From assembly GCA_023614405.1 (NCBI GenBank), contig CM042694.1, positions 476,877,392 through 476,941,391 of the forward strand: a DNA stretch of 64,000 nucleotides. Direction: 5' to 3'. The stretch comes from Avena insularis (Eukaryota; Streptophyta; Magnoliopsida; Poales; Poaceae). The notes beneath the pieces are model-generated. The model searched no databases and was not told the DNA's origin. It saw only the letters and a program-made list of their open reading frames with translations. Below are positions 32,091-42,463 of the stretch, piece after piece; positions within the stretch are counted from its first letter, which is position 1, and each line of letters begins with the position of its first letter. The translations under genes and the position numbers were made by a program.

Positions 32091-32906
32091 TGTCATGGTG
32101 GTGGCACGGCAGATGCCATGGATAGGCTAAAGATGGGGCCAATCAGTGCTAGGGGAATCTAGGGAGGGAGAGTGTGGTGATTCCACGCACGGAAGTTCTT
32201 GTATATTCTCTATCAATGGTCTTTGCAAGTGCTCCTAAGGCTCTCAACAAGAAGGAGACGATGTCTCTTACCCCCTGTTCACTTGCCCTAGAGTTCTACC
32301 TTAGACTAAGAATGATTGATCTTTCTGCCATCCCCCTCTATGGAGGCCCCGGTGCTCCATATAGAGGGGAGCCCGGGTTACAATTCTAGGGCCCAGGTGG
32401 CAGCATATTCTACGAATATGCTCCTTTCCTAAAGCAGATGCTTCTTTATTCCTCTTTAACGGCTCGTCCAAGCTTTGGACGTAACCCGCAGCGTCATCCT
32501 TGCCTTTTGGCGTCACCAGACATAGGCTACGTCATCCGGCTTTGCCCGCGTCACCTTGGTCGCCCCTGACCCGCTGGTCCTCTTCTTTACTTTACTTTGC
32601 ACATGCTTCAGCTAATAAAGCCACCTTTTAACCAGCGGGGGATTCCTTCTCTTGGAAGCTAAGATAATCTGGCTAGCATATAGCTAATCTAGCTTACCCA
32701 TTTACCTGCAAAACGGATAGACATGGCCGGCATAAATCTTATGCCGGCCAGACCATTGTCAAGGAAATGCCCCATGGGCCTGGTCACACCGTGATTCAGC
32801 CTGCCTTGAGGTGACCCGGTCAGCACTTTGCTTTGACCGCGCCGTACCCCGGCTAACTCGGCCCTTATACCCCGGTGTTACCCTACCCGGGGGTACCCCC
32901 CGGACA
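32091..32906 (-). repeat. Gy2 3' LTR
   Basis: 816 bp with TGTC...GACA ends on plus. The TATA region is mutated relative to the 5' LTR (CTCCATATAGAGG against CTCCTTATATAGG). Confidence 0.93.
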
Positions 32907-32921
32907 TTAGTCCCCGAAGCT
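32907..32921 (-). other. Gy2 polypurine tract
   Basis: Minus strand AGCTTCGGGGACTAA abuts the 3' LTR. It is the only purine-rich run at the required position. Confidence 0.5.
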
Positions 32922-33645
32922 GGTGCGGTCTTAGCAACTTTTAGTTGTTAAGGCTACAGCAGGTTCCCTTATCCAGATCTTTTGCTCCTTAGGCTGAGTT
33001 ATCTCGTAGCCCGGAGTTTCTCTTCTTGCAACCCTTTTGCTCTTTCCGAGTCATTCCTTGTTAGCTAGGTATTTCGCCTGCTTATCCGGGTTATCTTTCC
33101 TTCTCTCTTACGCTTCTCAACATCCTACGTGGAGGGTAATCATCATTTGCCTCATTTTAAGGGACATGCGCATTTACCGCGCCGATTACTGTCGCTGCGT
33201 CAGGCATAACTGTTGTAAACATCCCATCACTACAGCGCCTCGTTAACTGTAACACCATGTCATGTCATGGGATCGCTTGCTCCCGTGGCCCCTCCTATGG
33301 CCTTGTTCTGATTGGCTGCTCGGGTCGCACATACGCTCTTTGCGTGCGGCATGTCACCCGCAAAGGATCCCACGATGCGCGTGCGACACGGTTAAGTAGG
33401 GGGTGCGGGGCACTCCCAGGGGAAGTTCCCCCATTTGCGTTGTGCTCCAGTGCTCTTTCTCTCTTTCACAGTGACTCCGCCGCCACCGCCAGTTTTCTGC
33501 TTCACGAGCGCCACCGTGACCGCAACCACTCACATCTGCGCCGCCATCCCCATTCATAGTTTCCATCACGGGGACTTGCGCTTCCCGCTTTCCTTCCTCT
33601 AGCTATTTCTATTCTGATTATCCCGTCAAAAGCTTCGAATCCACC
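32922..33645 (+). other. Gy2 upstream region of the antisense gene
   Basis: Non-coding. From about 33249 it is homologous to the Gy1 sequence at window bases 1-322, which fixes the alignment of the truncated left end of Gy1. Contains a TATA-like GGTTAAGTAGGGG near 33390 and a pyrimidine-rich leader. Confidence 0.55.
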
Positions 33646-35030
33646 ATGTCTGAGGCGGAGGCAGTGGTGGCGCAGCAGGAAGAAGGAGTGGAGGGCCACG
33701 AGCGCGGTTGCTGGGATGGCTCCACCGTCCGCGAGGAGGACTTGGCTTGGCTCCCTGCCTCCCGTCGCATTCCCGCCGGCGTCGCCTGCCGTCTCGCCGC
33801 CGGATAAGGAGCTTGCCCCGGAGGACAAGCACCTGACCCAATGCGGTGCTGCCTCCATCTGTCCGTGCAAGCAGTTTGTGTTTCCCCGGGTCACCAGGCT
33901 CAAATCCTGCAAGGGCTGGGCCAGGACCGTCTTCTATGTCCGGAACACCTCCAAGGAGGACCAGATCCGGCTGCTCCCTTTCAAGCTTGGCCCTCTAGAT
34001 GCTTCGCTTTGGGAGAGCATTCCCAAACGCGCCATGGCCCTGGCGAATCAAGTGGCATGCCGGATCACGGAGCTGCTCAAGGAGTGTCTCCAGGGGAGGA
34101 TATTATGATTACTTTCATCCGCAGTCGGGTCTCCCCCTCCAGAAGCGAGCCCACAAGATCTTCTACCTTAGCGGCCCTCTCGATCCTCACCGGACTTCTT
34201 CCTTTGAGTTGTATAACTCGGCGGTCTATCGCCGGGTTAACTCCATATTTAACGTGGAGAAGGAGTTCTCCGAGGACTGGGAGTGGGGACTTGAGCCCTT
34301 CACCCGTGTCAACCCCCCTCCAAAGGTTAGTCACCCTTTGCTGTTTTCCAAATCTTCCTTGTATGTCATTTTCTTTTTGTAACTCGGCAATTATTGTCTC
34401 AGAAATTTCTTCAGCAACCATTGGAGGACGGCGATGTACTAGCGATCAAATGGCTAGAGGACCGCATCGAGGAGGACGAGGTTGAGCCTGACCCGGAGGC
34501 CTTCCTGCCTATCCTGGACGTCGTCAGGCGCAGTGCTGGCAAGGCCTCCTCTTTGAGGGATTGTCCAGACGATGATGATTCTAACATTGAAGTCCTTGAG
34601 GTACTTGATCCGGTTCTCATCTCTTACTTGCACCTGGCTCATGTTCGAATGTTTAGCTAACCCGGACGATCAGGTCCATGAGGTTCCTCCCCTCGCCACC
34701 AGTGGCCCGGCCCCGACCCCTTCCCAGAAGCGCGCAGCTACCTCGGCCGCAGCTTCGGAGGCGCCGCCGCCCAAGAATAGGCAAAAGAAGTCCGGGGTTA
34801 AACCCTCGGCCAAGCCTACCACAAAGAGCACAGTTTGGAGGGCACCCAAACCTTGGGCTCCTCCTACCGCAGACGAGTAAGTCCTTTTAGCATTGCTACT
34901 TCAGATTTTTTCCTTTGCTTGCCTTTCTGGTTGGTTCTCTCTTTTTGACTAGCTGTCCTTCCTTTTTTCTAGAGCTCATGTGGATATTTCTCAGAGCGGT
35001 TCCGGCATAGCCTCCCCACTCCGGAGCAGT

Positions 35031-35046
35031 CCCCCCCCCCCCCCCC
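35031..35046. repeat. Poly-C tract in aORF exon 3 (Gy2)
   Basis: Sixteen consecutive C where Gy1 has CCTTCTCCCTCTCGCGG. Likely replication slippage, and a likely assembly-error spot. Confidence 0.85.
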
Positions 35047-36011
35047 AACGATGATTATCGCCCGCTCAGCCCTATTCAAGAGGGTTCTGCGGTTGCGCCT
35101 GACCAGAGCCTACCTTGTCAAGAGGAGGGCAACATCGGCGCGAGGGATAGTGGGGCATCTCGGGAAACGGTGATGCCGGATCTCCCTAGCTCCTCGACCT
35201 CTGTGCCCAATGTTGAGGTGCCAGTTTCACCGGCGCCGCCCCTAGCACCTCTAGTACCAAGATGCAAGGTACCAGCACCGGCAAAGAATAGCAGCGATAG
35301 CTCAAAGACCAGCACCAGAAAGCGGCGGCAATGACCAAGCAACAATAGCACCAGCAGGACCAGCAACATCAACACCAGCAGCAAGAGCCTCCAAGCCTCC
35401 CAAGGGCAAAGCTCCTTCGGCTCCCACCGGGTCTACTCCTTCCATCGCTGATATCTTTCGACAAGCTCCTCAACCCTCATCCGACAAAGCCAAGAAGACC
35501 TCCGGGTCAGCCAAATATGCTTATTTCGGGTCTACTGCCTCCGGATCATAGGGCATCCAACAATTGGTTTTGCATACCAGCCCCGCTGCAGCTCAATCTG
35601 CCAGGCATGAGGCCCACGTGAAAGGCCTTGTGGCGAGCTATACTCCGAGCGGCGAAAGTTACAGTCCACAACTCCTTGAGTATGTGAGGAACTGGAATGA
35701 CACTAAATTCGTCGATCCTCAAGACGATTTTCTAGAGAAGTTCGGCCCCACGGAGTTCAGCGCCCAGATGAACTCCGCTACTAAGGCTATCTCCTTGGCT
35801 GGCCAGATGATGGAGATAATTATTTTTCTCTGCCGTTGATGTTTTATGCAACTTAACACTTGTAGATATATCCCCTAGTCCCCGAGCCTTCGAGGTAATA
35901 ACTTGTTATTTGGTCGGATGCTTCTTGTAGAGCTTAGTTTTTGTTCATAATGACATTAATTTGCAATAAATTTTGGGCCGGGTCTAGTTCCCTTGGCCCA
36001 TATCTTATGTA

Positions 36012-36424
36012 CTTCGAATATCCACACACCTAGAGCCGGGTTAAGTTCCACTTGGCCCGGATCTTGTATACTTCGAATATCCACATACCTAGAACCGGGT
36101 TAAGTTCCACTTGGCCCGGATCTTGTATACTTCGAATATCCACACACCTAGAGCCGGGTTAAGTTCCACTTGGGCCGGGTCTTGTAGACTTTGAATATCC
36201 ACACACCTAGAGCCGGGTTAAGTTCCACTTGGCCTGGATCTTGTATACTTCGAATATCCACACACCTAGAGCCGGGTTAAGTTCCACTTGGCCCAGGTCT
36301 TGTAGACTTCGAATATCCACACACCTACTGTCGGGTTAAGTTCCACTTGGCCCGGATCTTGTATACTTCGAATATCCACACACCTAGAGCCGGGTTAAGT
36401 TCCACTTGGCCCGGGTCTTGTAGA
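36012..36424 (+). repeat. 59-bp minisatellite in aORF intron (Gy2)
   Basis: Seven 59-bp units starting at 36012, 36071, 36130, 36189, 36248, 36307 and 36366. They differ from the Gy1 units by a fixed GAATATCCAC against GAATATGCAC. Confidence 0.92.
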
Positions 36425-37914
36425 CTTTGAATTTTTCTACTTTGCCTCTGAACTTTTGTCTCTTCCTTGCTTATTTCAGATTACCACCAACCGCCGAACC
36501 GCTGAGTTCTAGCGCCTACTGGACTCCTACAAAGACATTTGCGGGCGTTATGGTAAACTCCTGGTGGAGTACCAGAAGAGGGGTTAGTTTCCATTCCTTT
36601 TCTTCCTTGTTCATTCAAACTTCTTAGGACTTATATGAATGTCTTGTCCGAATCATGCAGCCGAGGTTGAAGCTGAGAATAAAATTATGAGGAAGAACCT
36701 TGCGGAGATCAAAGGTAAACTCATCCCTTTCATATGATCATTATACTTTCCTTGCCTCATCCGGTGGACACTCATAGTTCGGGTCCTCCGGATCATGTTG
36801 CAGTTGCTCTCGACGATAGTGTCACCATGCCTGAACTGATGACCCACTGCCTTGAACAAGCAGGTAACTATGAAGCTGAACTAAAAAACAAAGATGAGGA
36901 AATATCTCGGCTCAGGCAGCAAGACTCAGAAATTACTCGGCTGAGCACCGAAATTCAAAAGCTTAAGAGCTCCCATCAGTCCGCGCTGGAGAAGGCCGAC
37001 CAGGAGTTTACCGAAGAGAAGGACCATTTAACCACGCAAATCTCCAAGGACAAGAGCCTACAGGAGGAAGCCGACATCAAGCTTACGTGACCACCGAATA
37101 CGAAAAACTCCGGGTCCACAATGCCAATGTTGATTCCGAGATACATCGACTTCTCTTCCAGATTGTGCGTAAGTCTTCTGCCCTTGCCTGATCTTCTATC
37201 ATTTGGATTTGGTCCTTTTGCTCACTGTTTTTCTTCTCCTCCTCAGGAAAATTTCCAGAGAGCGATACGCTCGCCGCCTCTACCGTACGCCAATCCCGTG
37301 AGCAGCATGGAATTCCTGCTGCCCCTGATGGCGAGCCAATCCCCTATACCACGGAAGATCTCCTGGCGAGTCTCACCGCTCGCCTTGAGGTAGGAAAGAA
37401 CCATGGCGCGGACATCATCCCGGTGGCAACACGGATGTTCAGTTGCCTCTGGCCCAGTGAAACCATTCCCAAAAAAGGCTCGGCTTTTATAGCCAAACTC
37501 ATGGAATGTGATACGCAGCTGCATCTGTGGCACGAGTTTGCTGCCCGGGTTGGGGCCAACATTTCTTTGAAATTTGCGCTCTCATGGTATGAAGGAATTG
37601 ACTTGGCATTGCTCAACCGCATGCGCACCGGGTCAAAGTGGTGCGAGGATCCGGAGTGGATCGCGCGCCGCCAAGTCTGTGAGAACAATCTAATCCAGTA
37701 CTCCTTCTGCCATGCCTGGAATGAGGGGCCGAGTTATCCTGATGTCGCTGATGACGAGATTGTCTCTGGAGCCAAAGATGAAGGAAGTGAGAACGAGGGA
37801 TCCGAACTAGGCGATGAGGCTGAGAATCCGGAGGAAGGTGAGGTTAACCCGGAAGATGAAGCCGAAGCTATCGCTCCCCCTGCACTCTGGAGTACCTCCC
37901 TCCTTGACAGATGA

Positions 37915-38635
37915 TTCCTCTATTGCTCCTGCCCCTTGAAAAACACTTGTCACATTTATTAGATCCCCAGAATGCCGGGCGCAGATGTATTTAAATACTT
38001 TGGTTCGTTTGTGCTACAATTTTAGGTTCCGAACTAAGTTTTATTGCCGGATTATCATGGGCGAAGTCCCCGAGTTTCATTTTCTTGTTCCCCCAATTTT
38101 TGATTCGGCTCGCGTCTACCTTGATTCGGTTTTTCGACTTACGAGTCCGAGGTTCAAAAAATTGACTTAACAATATTTGAAACCTTGAGATTAGCTCAAA
38201 ATGATTCGGCACTTTAGTGAATACAACAAAGATAAGGGTTAGTCAAAAAACCAATGTCGGGCCACTTAAGCTCTTTTCCTTAGTCGTTTTTCATGTGCTT
38301 TGCCATTCCAAACTTGTTCTCTTGCTTTCCATGAAGCCAATTCTTGTTGGACAGCAGCAAAGTCGAAGAGTTAGGTTTTTGGTGCTAACACATTACTAAT
38401 CCCACTAAGGTAGAAGTGACTTAAGCCAGCCGACACAAAAATACGAAAACGAAAGATAACTAAAATAGCAGTTTCCGAGTCTCTGCCCGAGGTGACGAAT
38501 TTTTTATTGATAAGCTGATTACCGACACACATACCAACATACGAGTAGTTCGGATACATTTACCTCTTAGGTGTAGAAAGTATGAAGCAGTGCTATGTTC
38601 CAGGGTCTTTTGGATTCTTCTCCGGACCTGTCCAC
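37915..38635. other. Gy2 convergent spacer and broken integrase tail
   Basis: 37915-38430 matches the Gy1 spacer 17225-17743. 38430-38635 is the extreme C-terminal end of Gy2 pol on the minus strand, cut off from the rest by the Athila-like element at 38636. Confidence 0.7.
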
Positions 38636-40267
38636 TGATACATTGCAAATGTATCTATAATATTTGATGTTCCATGCTTGGTTTTATCCACTTTCTTGTG
38701 TTTTGTTCCAACTTTGGAGTACTTTTCATATGATTTCTTGGACTAACCTATTAACAAGAGCCACAGTGCCAACTGCCTATTTTCTGTTGTTTTTGGTTCC
38801 AGAAAAGTCAGAAAATGAATATTCTCAGAATTGGACGGGACAAAAGCCAAAGTGCCTATTTTTCCGGAAGGGATCAAGTGCCAGAATGCGAGATGGAGAG
38901 GGGACAGGGGCCGGCCACACCACCTGGCCGCGCAGCCAGGCCTGGCCCACGCCAGGGGGTGGTCTGGCTGACCCCAGCACCCCCTCGACCTCTCCTTCCG
39001 CCTATAAGTTGCCTTCGGGACGAAAACCCTAAGTACCTGATAAAAAATTCACGAAAGAGTCTGTAGCCGCCGTCATCTCCATCCCTAGATCGGGAGGGAT
39101 CTGAAGCTCTTCCTGGCACCCTGCCGGAGAGGGGAATTCACCCTGGAGGCATTCTTCATCACCATGCAAGCCTCCGGTGTGATGCGTGAGTAGTTCATCC
39201 TTGGACTACGGATCCATGTAGTAGCTAGATGGCTGGTTTCTCCTCCTTTGTGCTTTCATGTTTAGATCTTGTGAGCTCTGTTCATGATCAAGATCATCTA
39301 TTTGTAATCCATACATGTTGTGTTTGCGGGGATCCGATGGATATTGAGATGCTATTTCAGATTGATTATTGATTCTATCATGTCTTTGTTATTTGAGATC
39401 TTGCATGCTTTCCGTTGTTAGTAGCTATCTTGGCCAAGTAGATGCAAGCAACTCCAAGAGTTAGTATTTATGCTCGATAGTGGGTTCATGCCTCTGTTAA
39501 TCTGGGGAAGTGACAAAAATCACTAAGGTACTAGATGTGTTGTTGCTACTAGGGAGAAAACAACAATCCTTTGTTCATAGAACAATCGTATTGTTATCTT
39601 TACACGCAGTTCGTAAAGCAATAATCTATTGCTTGCAACTTAATACTGGAGGGGGTTCAGATGATAACCTGAAGGTGGATTACTAGTCATAGATGCAGTT
39701 GGATGGCGGTATATGTATTATGTTGTAATGCCCAATCAAGTCTCAGAGGAGTCAAGATGATTAGTATATGCATGTATTGCTTTCTTGGTGTTTGTCAATC
39801 GCCCCGCTATAATTTATTCACCCAGCATGTTATCTATCTAAGGAGAGCCACCTCTAGTGAACTATGGATCCCAGTCCTTGTCTTTTATATACAATCTACA
39901 ATCTTTCACTGCTTTGTGTTTACTTTCTGCAAACTTTTACTTCTTTCCATTCGATACGTTTAATCCTTTGTGTTCTGCAAAACACGGTGAGATTGACAAC
40001 CTCATCGCAAGTTGGGGACAAAGTTCTGTGGTTGTGTTGTGCAGGTCTCCACGTTGCTACTAGCACCGGTAGTGCGCCCTGCCAAAGCTCAGCTAGTAAC
40101 ACCTTTGGGGTGTTTCCTTGCTCCTACTGGTTCGATTAAACCTTTGTTTCATAACTGAGGGAAACTTGCTGCTGTGCTCATCATACCTTCCTCTTGGGGT
40201 TCCCAACGAGCTCTACATCAACACCACACATCAAGCACTTTTCTAGGCGTCGTGTATTGAGCCATCA
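38636..40267 (+). repeat. Athila-like 5' LTR
   Basis: Contains a probable TATA element CCTATAAG at 39001-39008. The right LTR lacks a block of about 100 bp present here (about 38868-38967) and a shorter one near 39050-39100. About 7 of the first 150 bases differ between the LTRs by hand count. Confidence 0.92.
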
Positions 40268-40277
40268 AGCGATTTTT

Positions 40278-40295
40278 TGGTGCCATTGCCAGGGA
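40278..40295 (+). other. Athila-like primer-binding site
   Basis: TGGTGCCATTGCCAGGGA starts 10 bp after the 5' LTR. It is a diverged form of the TGGCGCCGTTGCCGGGGA-type site of many Gypsy elements. A second, better-preserved version, TGGCGCTGTTGCCGAGGA, lies at 40345-40362. Confidence 0.7.
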
Positions 40296-40525
40296 ACGAA
40301 GAAAAAGAAGCTCCCACGTCAACTACACGCCATTAAAGATTTTCTGGCGCTGTTGCCGAGGAGTCAAGGACATCTTCACAAGGGGAGTCCCTCATAACCA
40401 ATCTCTTTACTTTGTTCTTTTTGTTTTGCTTAGTTTCTTTTTTCTTTGTTTGCTTGTTTTGTTCTTCAAAAATCCAAAAAAAATAGTTTTACTTGTTTGC
40501 TTTCTTATTTGAAAACCCAAAAAAA

Positions 40526-41305
40526 ATGACTACTCTTGAAAACACTAAGTTGTGTGTCTTCACTAGCACCAACAACAATGATTTTATGAGCACTCCTATT
40601 GCTCCACCTGTGGCTGAAAATACTTTCTTTGAGATAAAACCTGCTTTGCTCAATCTTGTTATGAGAGAGCAATTTTTGGGTATTGGTAATGAAGATGCTA
40701 CTTCCCATCTAAATAACTTTGTTGAACTTTGTGAGATGCAAAAGCATAGGGATATAGATGGTGATATTATTAAGCTGAAATTGTTTCCTTTCTCTTTGAG
40801 AGGAAAAGCTAAAGAATGGTTGAATTCCTTAACTAGGAATAGTATTGATTCTTGGACCAAGTGCAAAGATGCTTTTATTGGAAAATACTATCCTCCTTCT
40901 AAGATTATATCCATGAGAAGTGAAATAATGAAGTTTAAACAACTTGATAATGAGCATGTTGCTCAAGCTTGGGAAAGAATGAAATCTTTGGTAAAGAATT
41001 GTCCCACTCATGGACTGACTGCTTGGATGATCATCCAAACTTTTTATGCAGGATTGAACTATTCTTCAAGGAACCTATTGGATTCAGCTGCTGGAGGTAC
41101 ATTTATGACCATCACTTTGGGTGCTGCAACAAAACTGTTGGATAATATGATGGTTAATTATTCTGAATGGCATACTGAGAGAGCTCCACAAGGTAAGAAG
41201 GTAAATTCTGTTGAGGAAACCTCTTCCTTGAGTGATAAGATTGATATTATTATGTCTATGCTTGTTAGTGGAAAGCCCATATTGATTCAAATAATGTTCC
41301 TTTAG
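40526..41305 (+). CDS. gag: Athila-like Gag, N-terminal and capsid part
   Basis: ATG at 40526, 259 codons. The capsid-like region has FEIKPALLNLVMREQFLG, EDATSHLNNFVELCEMQK, FPFSLRGKAKEWLNSL and SWTKCKDAFIGKYYPPSK. That is the retrotransposon gag pattern in Athila-type form, followed by ERMKSLVKNCPTHGL. A frameshift near 41280 causes the stop at 41303; homologous coding continues in another frame at 41311. AT-rich codon use contrasts with the GC-rich Gy elements around it. Confidence 0.85.
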   Translation: MTTLENTKLCVFTSTNNNDFMSTPIAPPVAENTFFEIKPALLNLVMREQFLGIGNEDATSHLNNFVELCEMQKHRDIDGDIIKLKLFPFSLRGKAKEWLNSLTRNSIDSWTKCKDAFIGKYYPPSKIISMRSEIMKFKQLDNEHVAQAWERMKSLVKNCPTHGLTAWMIIQTFYAGLNYSSRNLLDSAAGGTFMTITLGAATKLLDNMMVNYSEWHTERAPQGKKVNSVEETSSLSDKIDIIMSMLVSGKPILIQIMFL

Positions 41306-41310
41306 CCTCT

Positions 41311-42463
41311 TTGGTTGCTCAAGAAGAGCAAGTTGATGTGAACTTCATAAGAAATAACAACTTTGGCAACAATGCTTATGGTAATAATGCTTATAGGAAC
41401 AATTTTGGTAACAACAATTATAAGCCTTATCCTCCCAACAATGTTATTGCTTATGGAAATTCTTACAACAATAATAAAAGTGCTCCTTCTAAACTTGAAG
41501 TTATGCTTAAAGAGTTTATTAGTAAACAAACTGCTTTCGATAAAACTATTGAGGAAAAACTCTCTAATGCTGAAAGAAATATAGCATCTTTGGCTGAAAC
41601 TCAATCTACTTTGAATAAAATGGCTGCTAAACCCAAAACTAATGAGAATCCTTTGCAGCCACTAATGCTATGCAAGTAAGAATTGATGAAAATGTTAGAC
41701 TATTAGCTGAATTACATGCTAAGTGGGAAAGAGAAGATGAAATTGCTAGAAACATTAGTGTTTCTACTATTACCACCACTAGTGTTGAGGCTAGTAATAG
41801 TTCTACTACTTTAGATGATAAAGTTGATTTTGATCTTGATGGTTGCAACATCTCTGAAGTTATTAAGTTCCTACAAAATCTTGCTAAAAGTCCTAATGCT
41901 AGTGCTATGAACATGGCTTTTACAAAACACATTACTGATGCTCTCATAAAGATTAAAGAAGAAAAGATGAAACATAAAGCTTCTATTCCTATAAAGCAAG
42001 AATATGGTTGGGAACCCATCATTAATATGAAAGTGAATGACTTTGATTTCAAAGCTTTGTGTGATCTTGATAGTAGTGTTTCTATTATGCCTAGAAGGAT
42101 TTATGATATGCTTGATTTGCCTCCTCTTGAAGATTGTTATTTGAATGTCCCACTTGATGCTAATGCTAAAAAGAAACTCATGGGAGTCTTAATGATGTTC
42201 TTATTATGGTTAATGATTCCTATATCCCCGTTGATTTCTATGTTTTGGATGTTGAATACAATGCTTCTTGTCCTATTACTTTGGGAAGACCTTTTCTTAG
42301 AACTGTTGGTGCCATCATTGATATGAAAGAAGGCACCATTAAATATCAACTCTCACTCAAGAAAGGTATAGAACACTTCCCTAAAAAGAGAGAAAAGATT
42401 TCTTTTGCTTCTCCTATGAAAACAAAATTTGGTCTTAATCCTTCTTCATTTGAGAACACTTGA
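41311..42463 (+). pseudogene. Athila-like Gag C terminus and protease-like domain
   Basis: Three frames in succession. 41311-41679 has an Asn/Tyr-rich stretch (NNNFGNNAYGNNAYRNN) and a coiled coil-like segment. 41670-42190 has a charged region and a protease-like motif LCDLDSSVSIMPRRIYDML, where the usual Asp-x-Gly of Athila proteases reads Asp-Leu-Asp. 42206-42463 has CPITLGRPFLRTVGAIID, the end of that fold. The frame ends at 42461-42463 and no RT follows. Confidence 0.8.

Larger units (their letters stand above)
33646..37914 (+). pseudogene. Gy2 antisense gene (aORF) with deleted core
   Basis: The ATG at 33646 begins MSEAEAVVAQQEEGVEGHER, followed by LAWLPASRRIPAGVACRLAA and a stop. The segment equivalent to about 255 bp of Gy1 exon 1 (FVVFLSHFQRGF to RRNVIP) is deleted here. 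Beyond it the protein resumes in another frame: LAPEDKHLTQCGAASICP, ARTVFYVRNTSKEDQIRLLP. Introns parallel Gy1: 34326-34402, 34877-34972, and one ending at 36479 whose donor is ATAATT instead of GTATGC. Later exons encode a coiled coil (36834-37090) and LMECDTQLHLWHEFAARVG / ALLNRMRTGSKWCEDPEWIA with an acidic tail. Clearly inactive; function unknown. Confidence 0.72.

Noticed and set aside
39703..40139. Matching small frames in both Athila-like LTRs (also 46177-46613)
   Set aside because: They recur only because the LTRs are duplicates; no domain, and they lie in the R/U5 part of an LTR.
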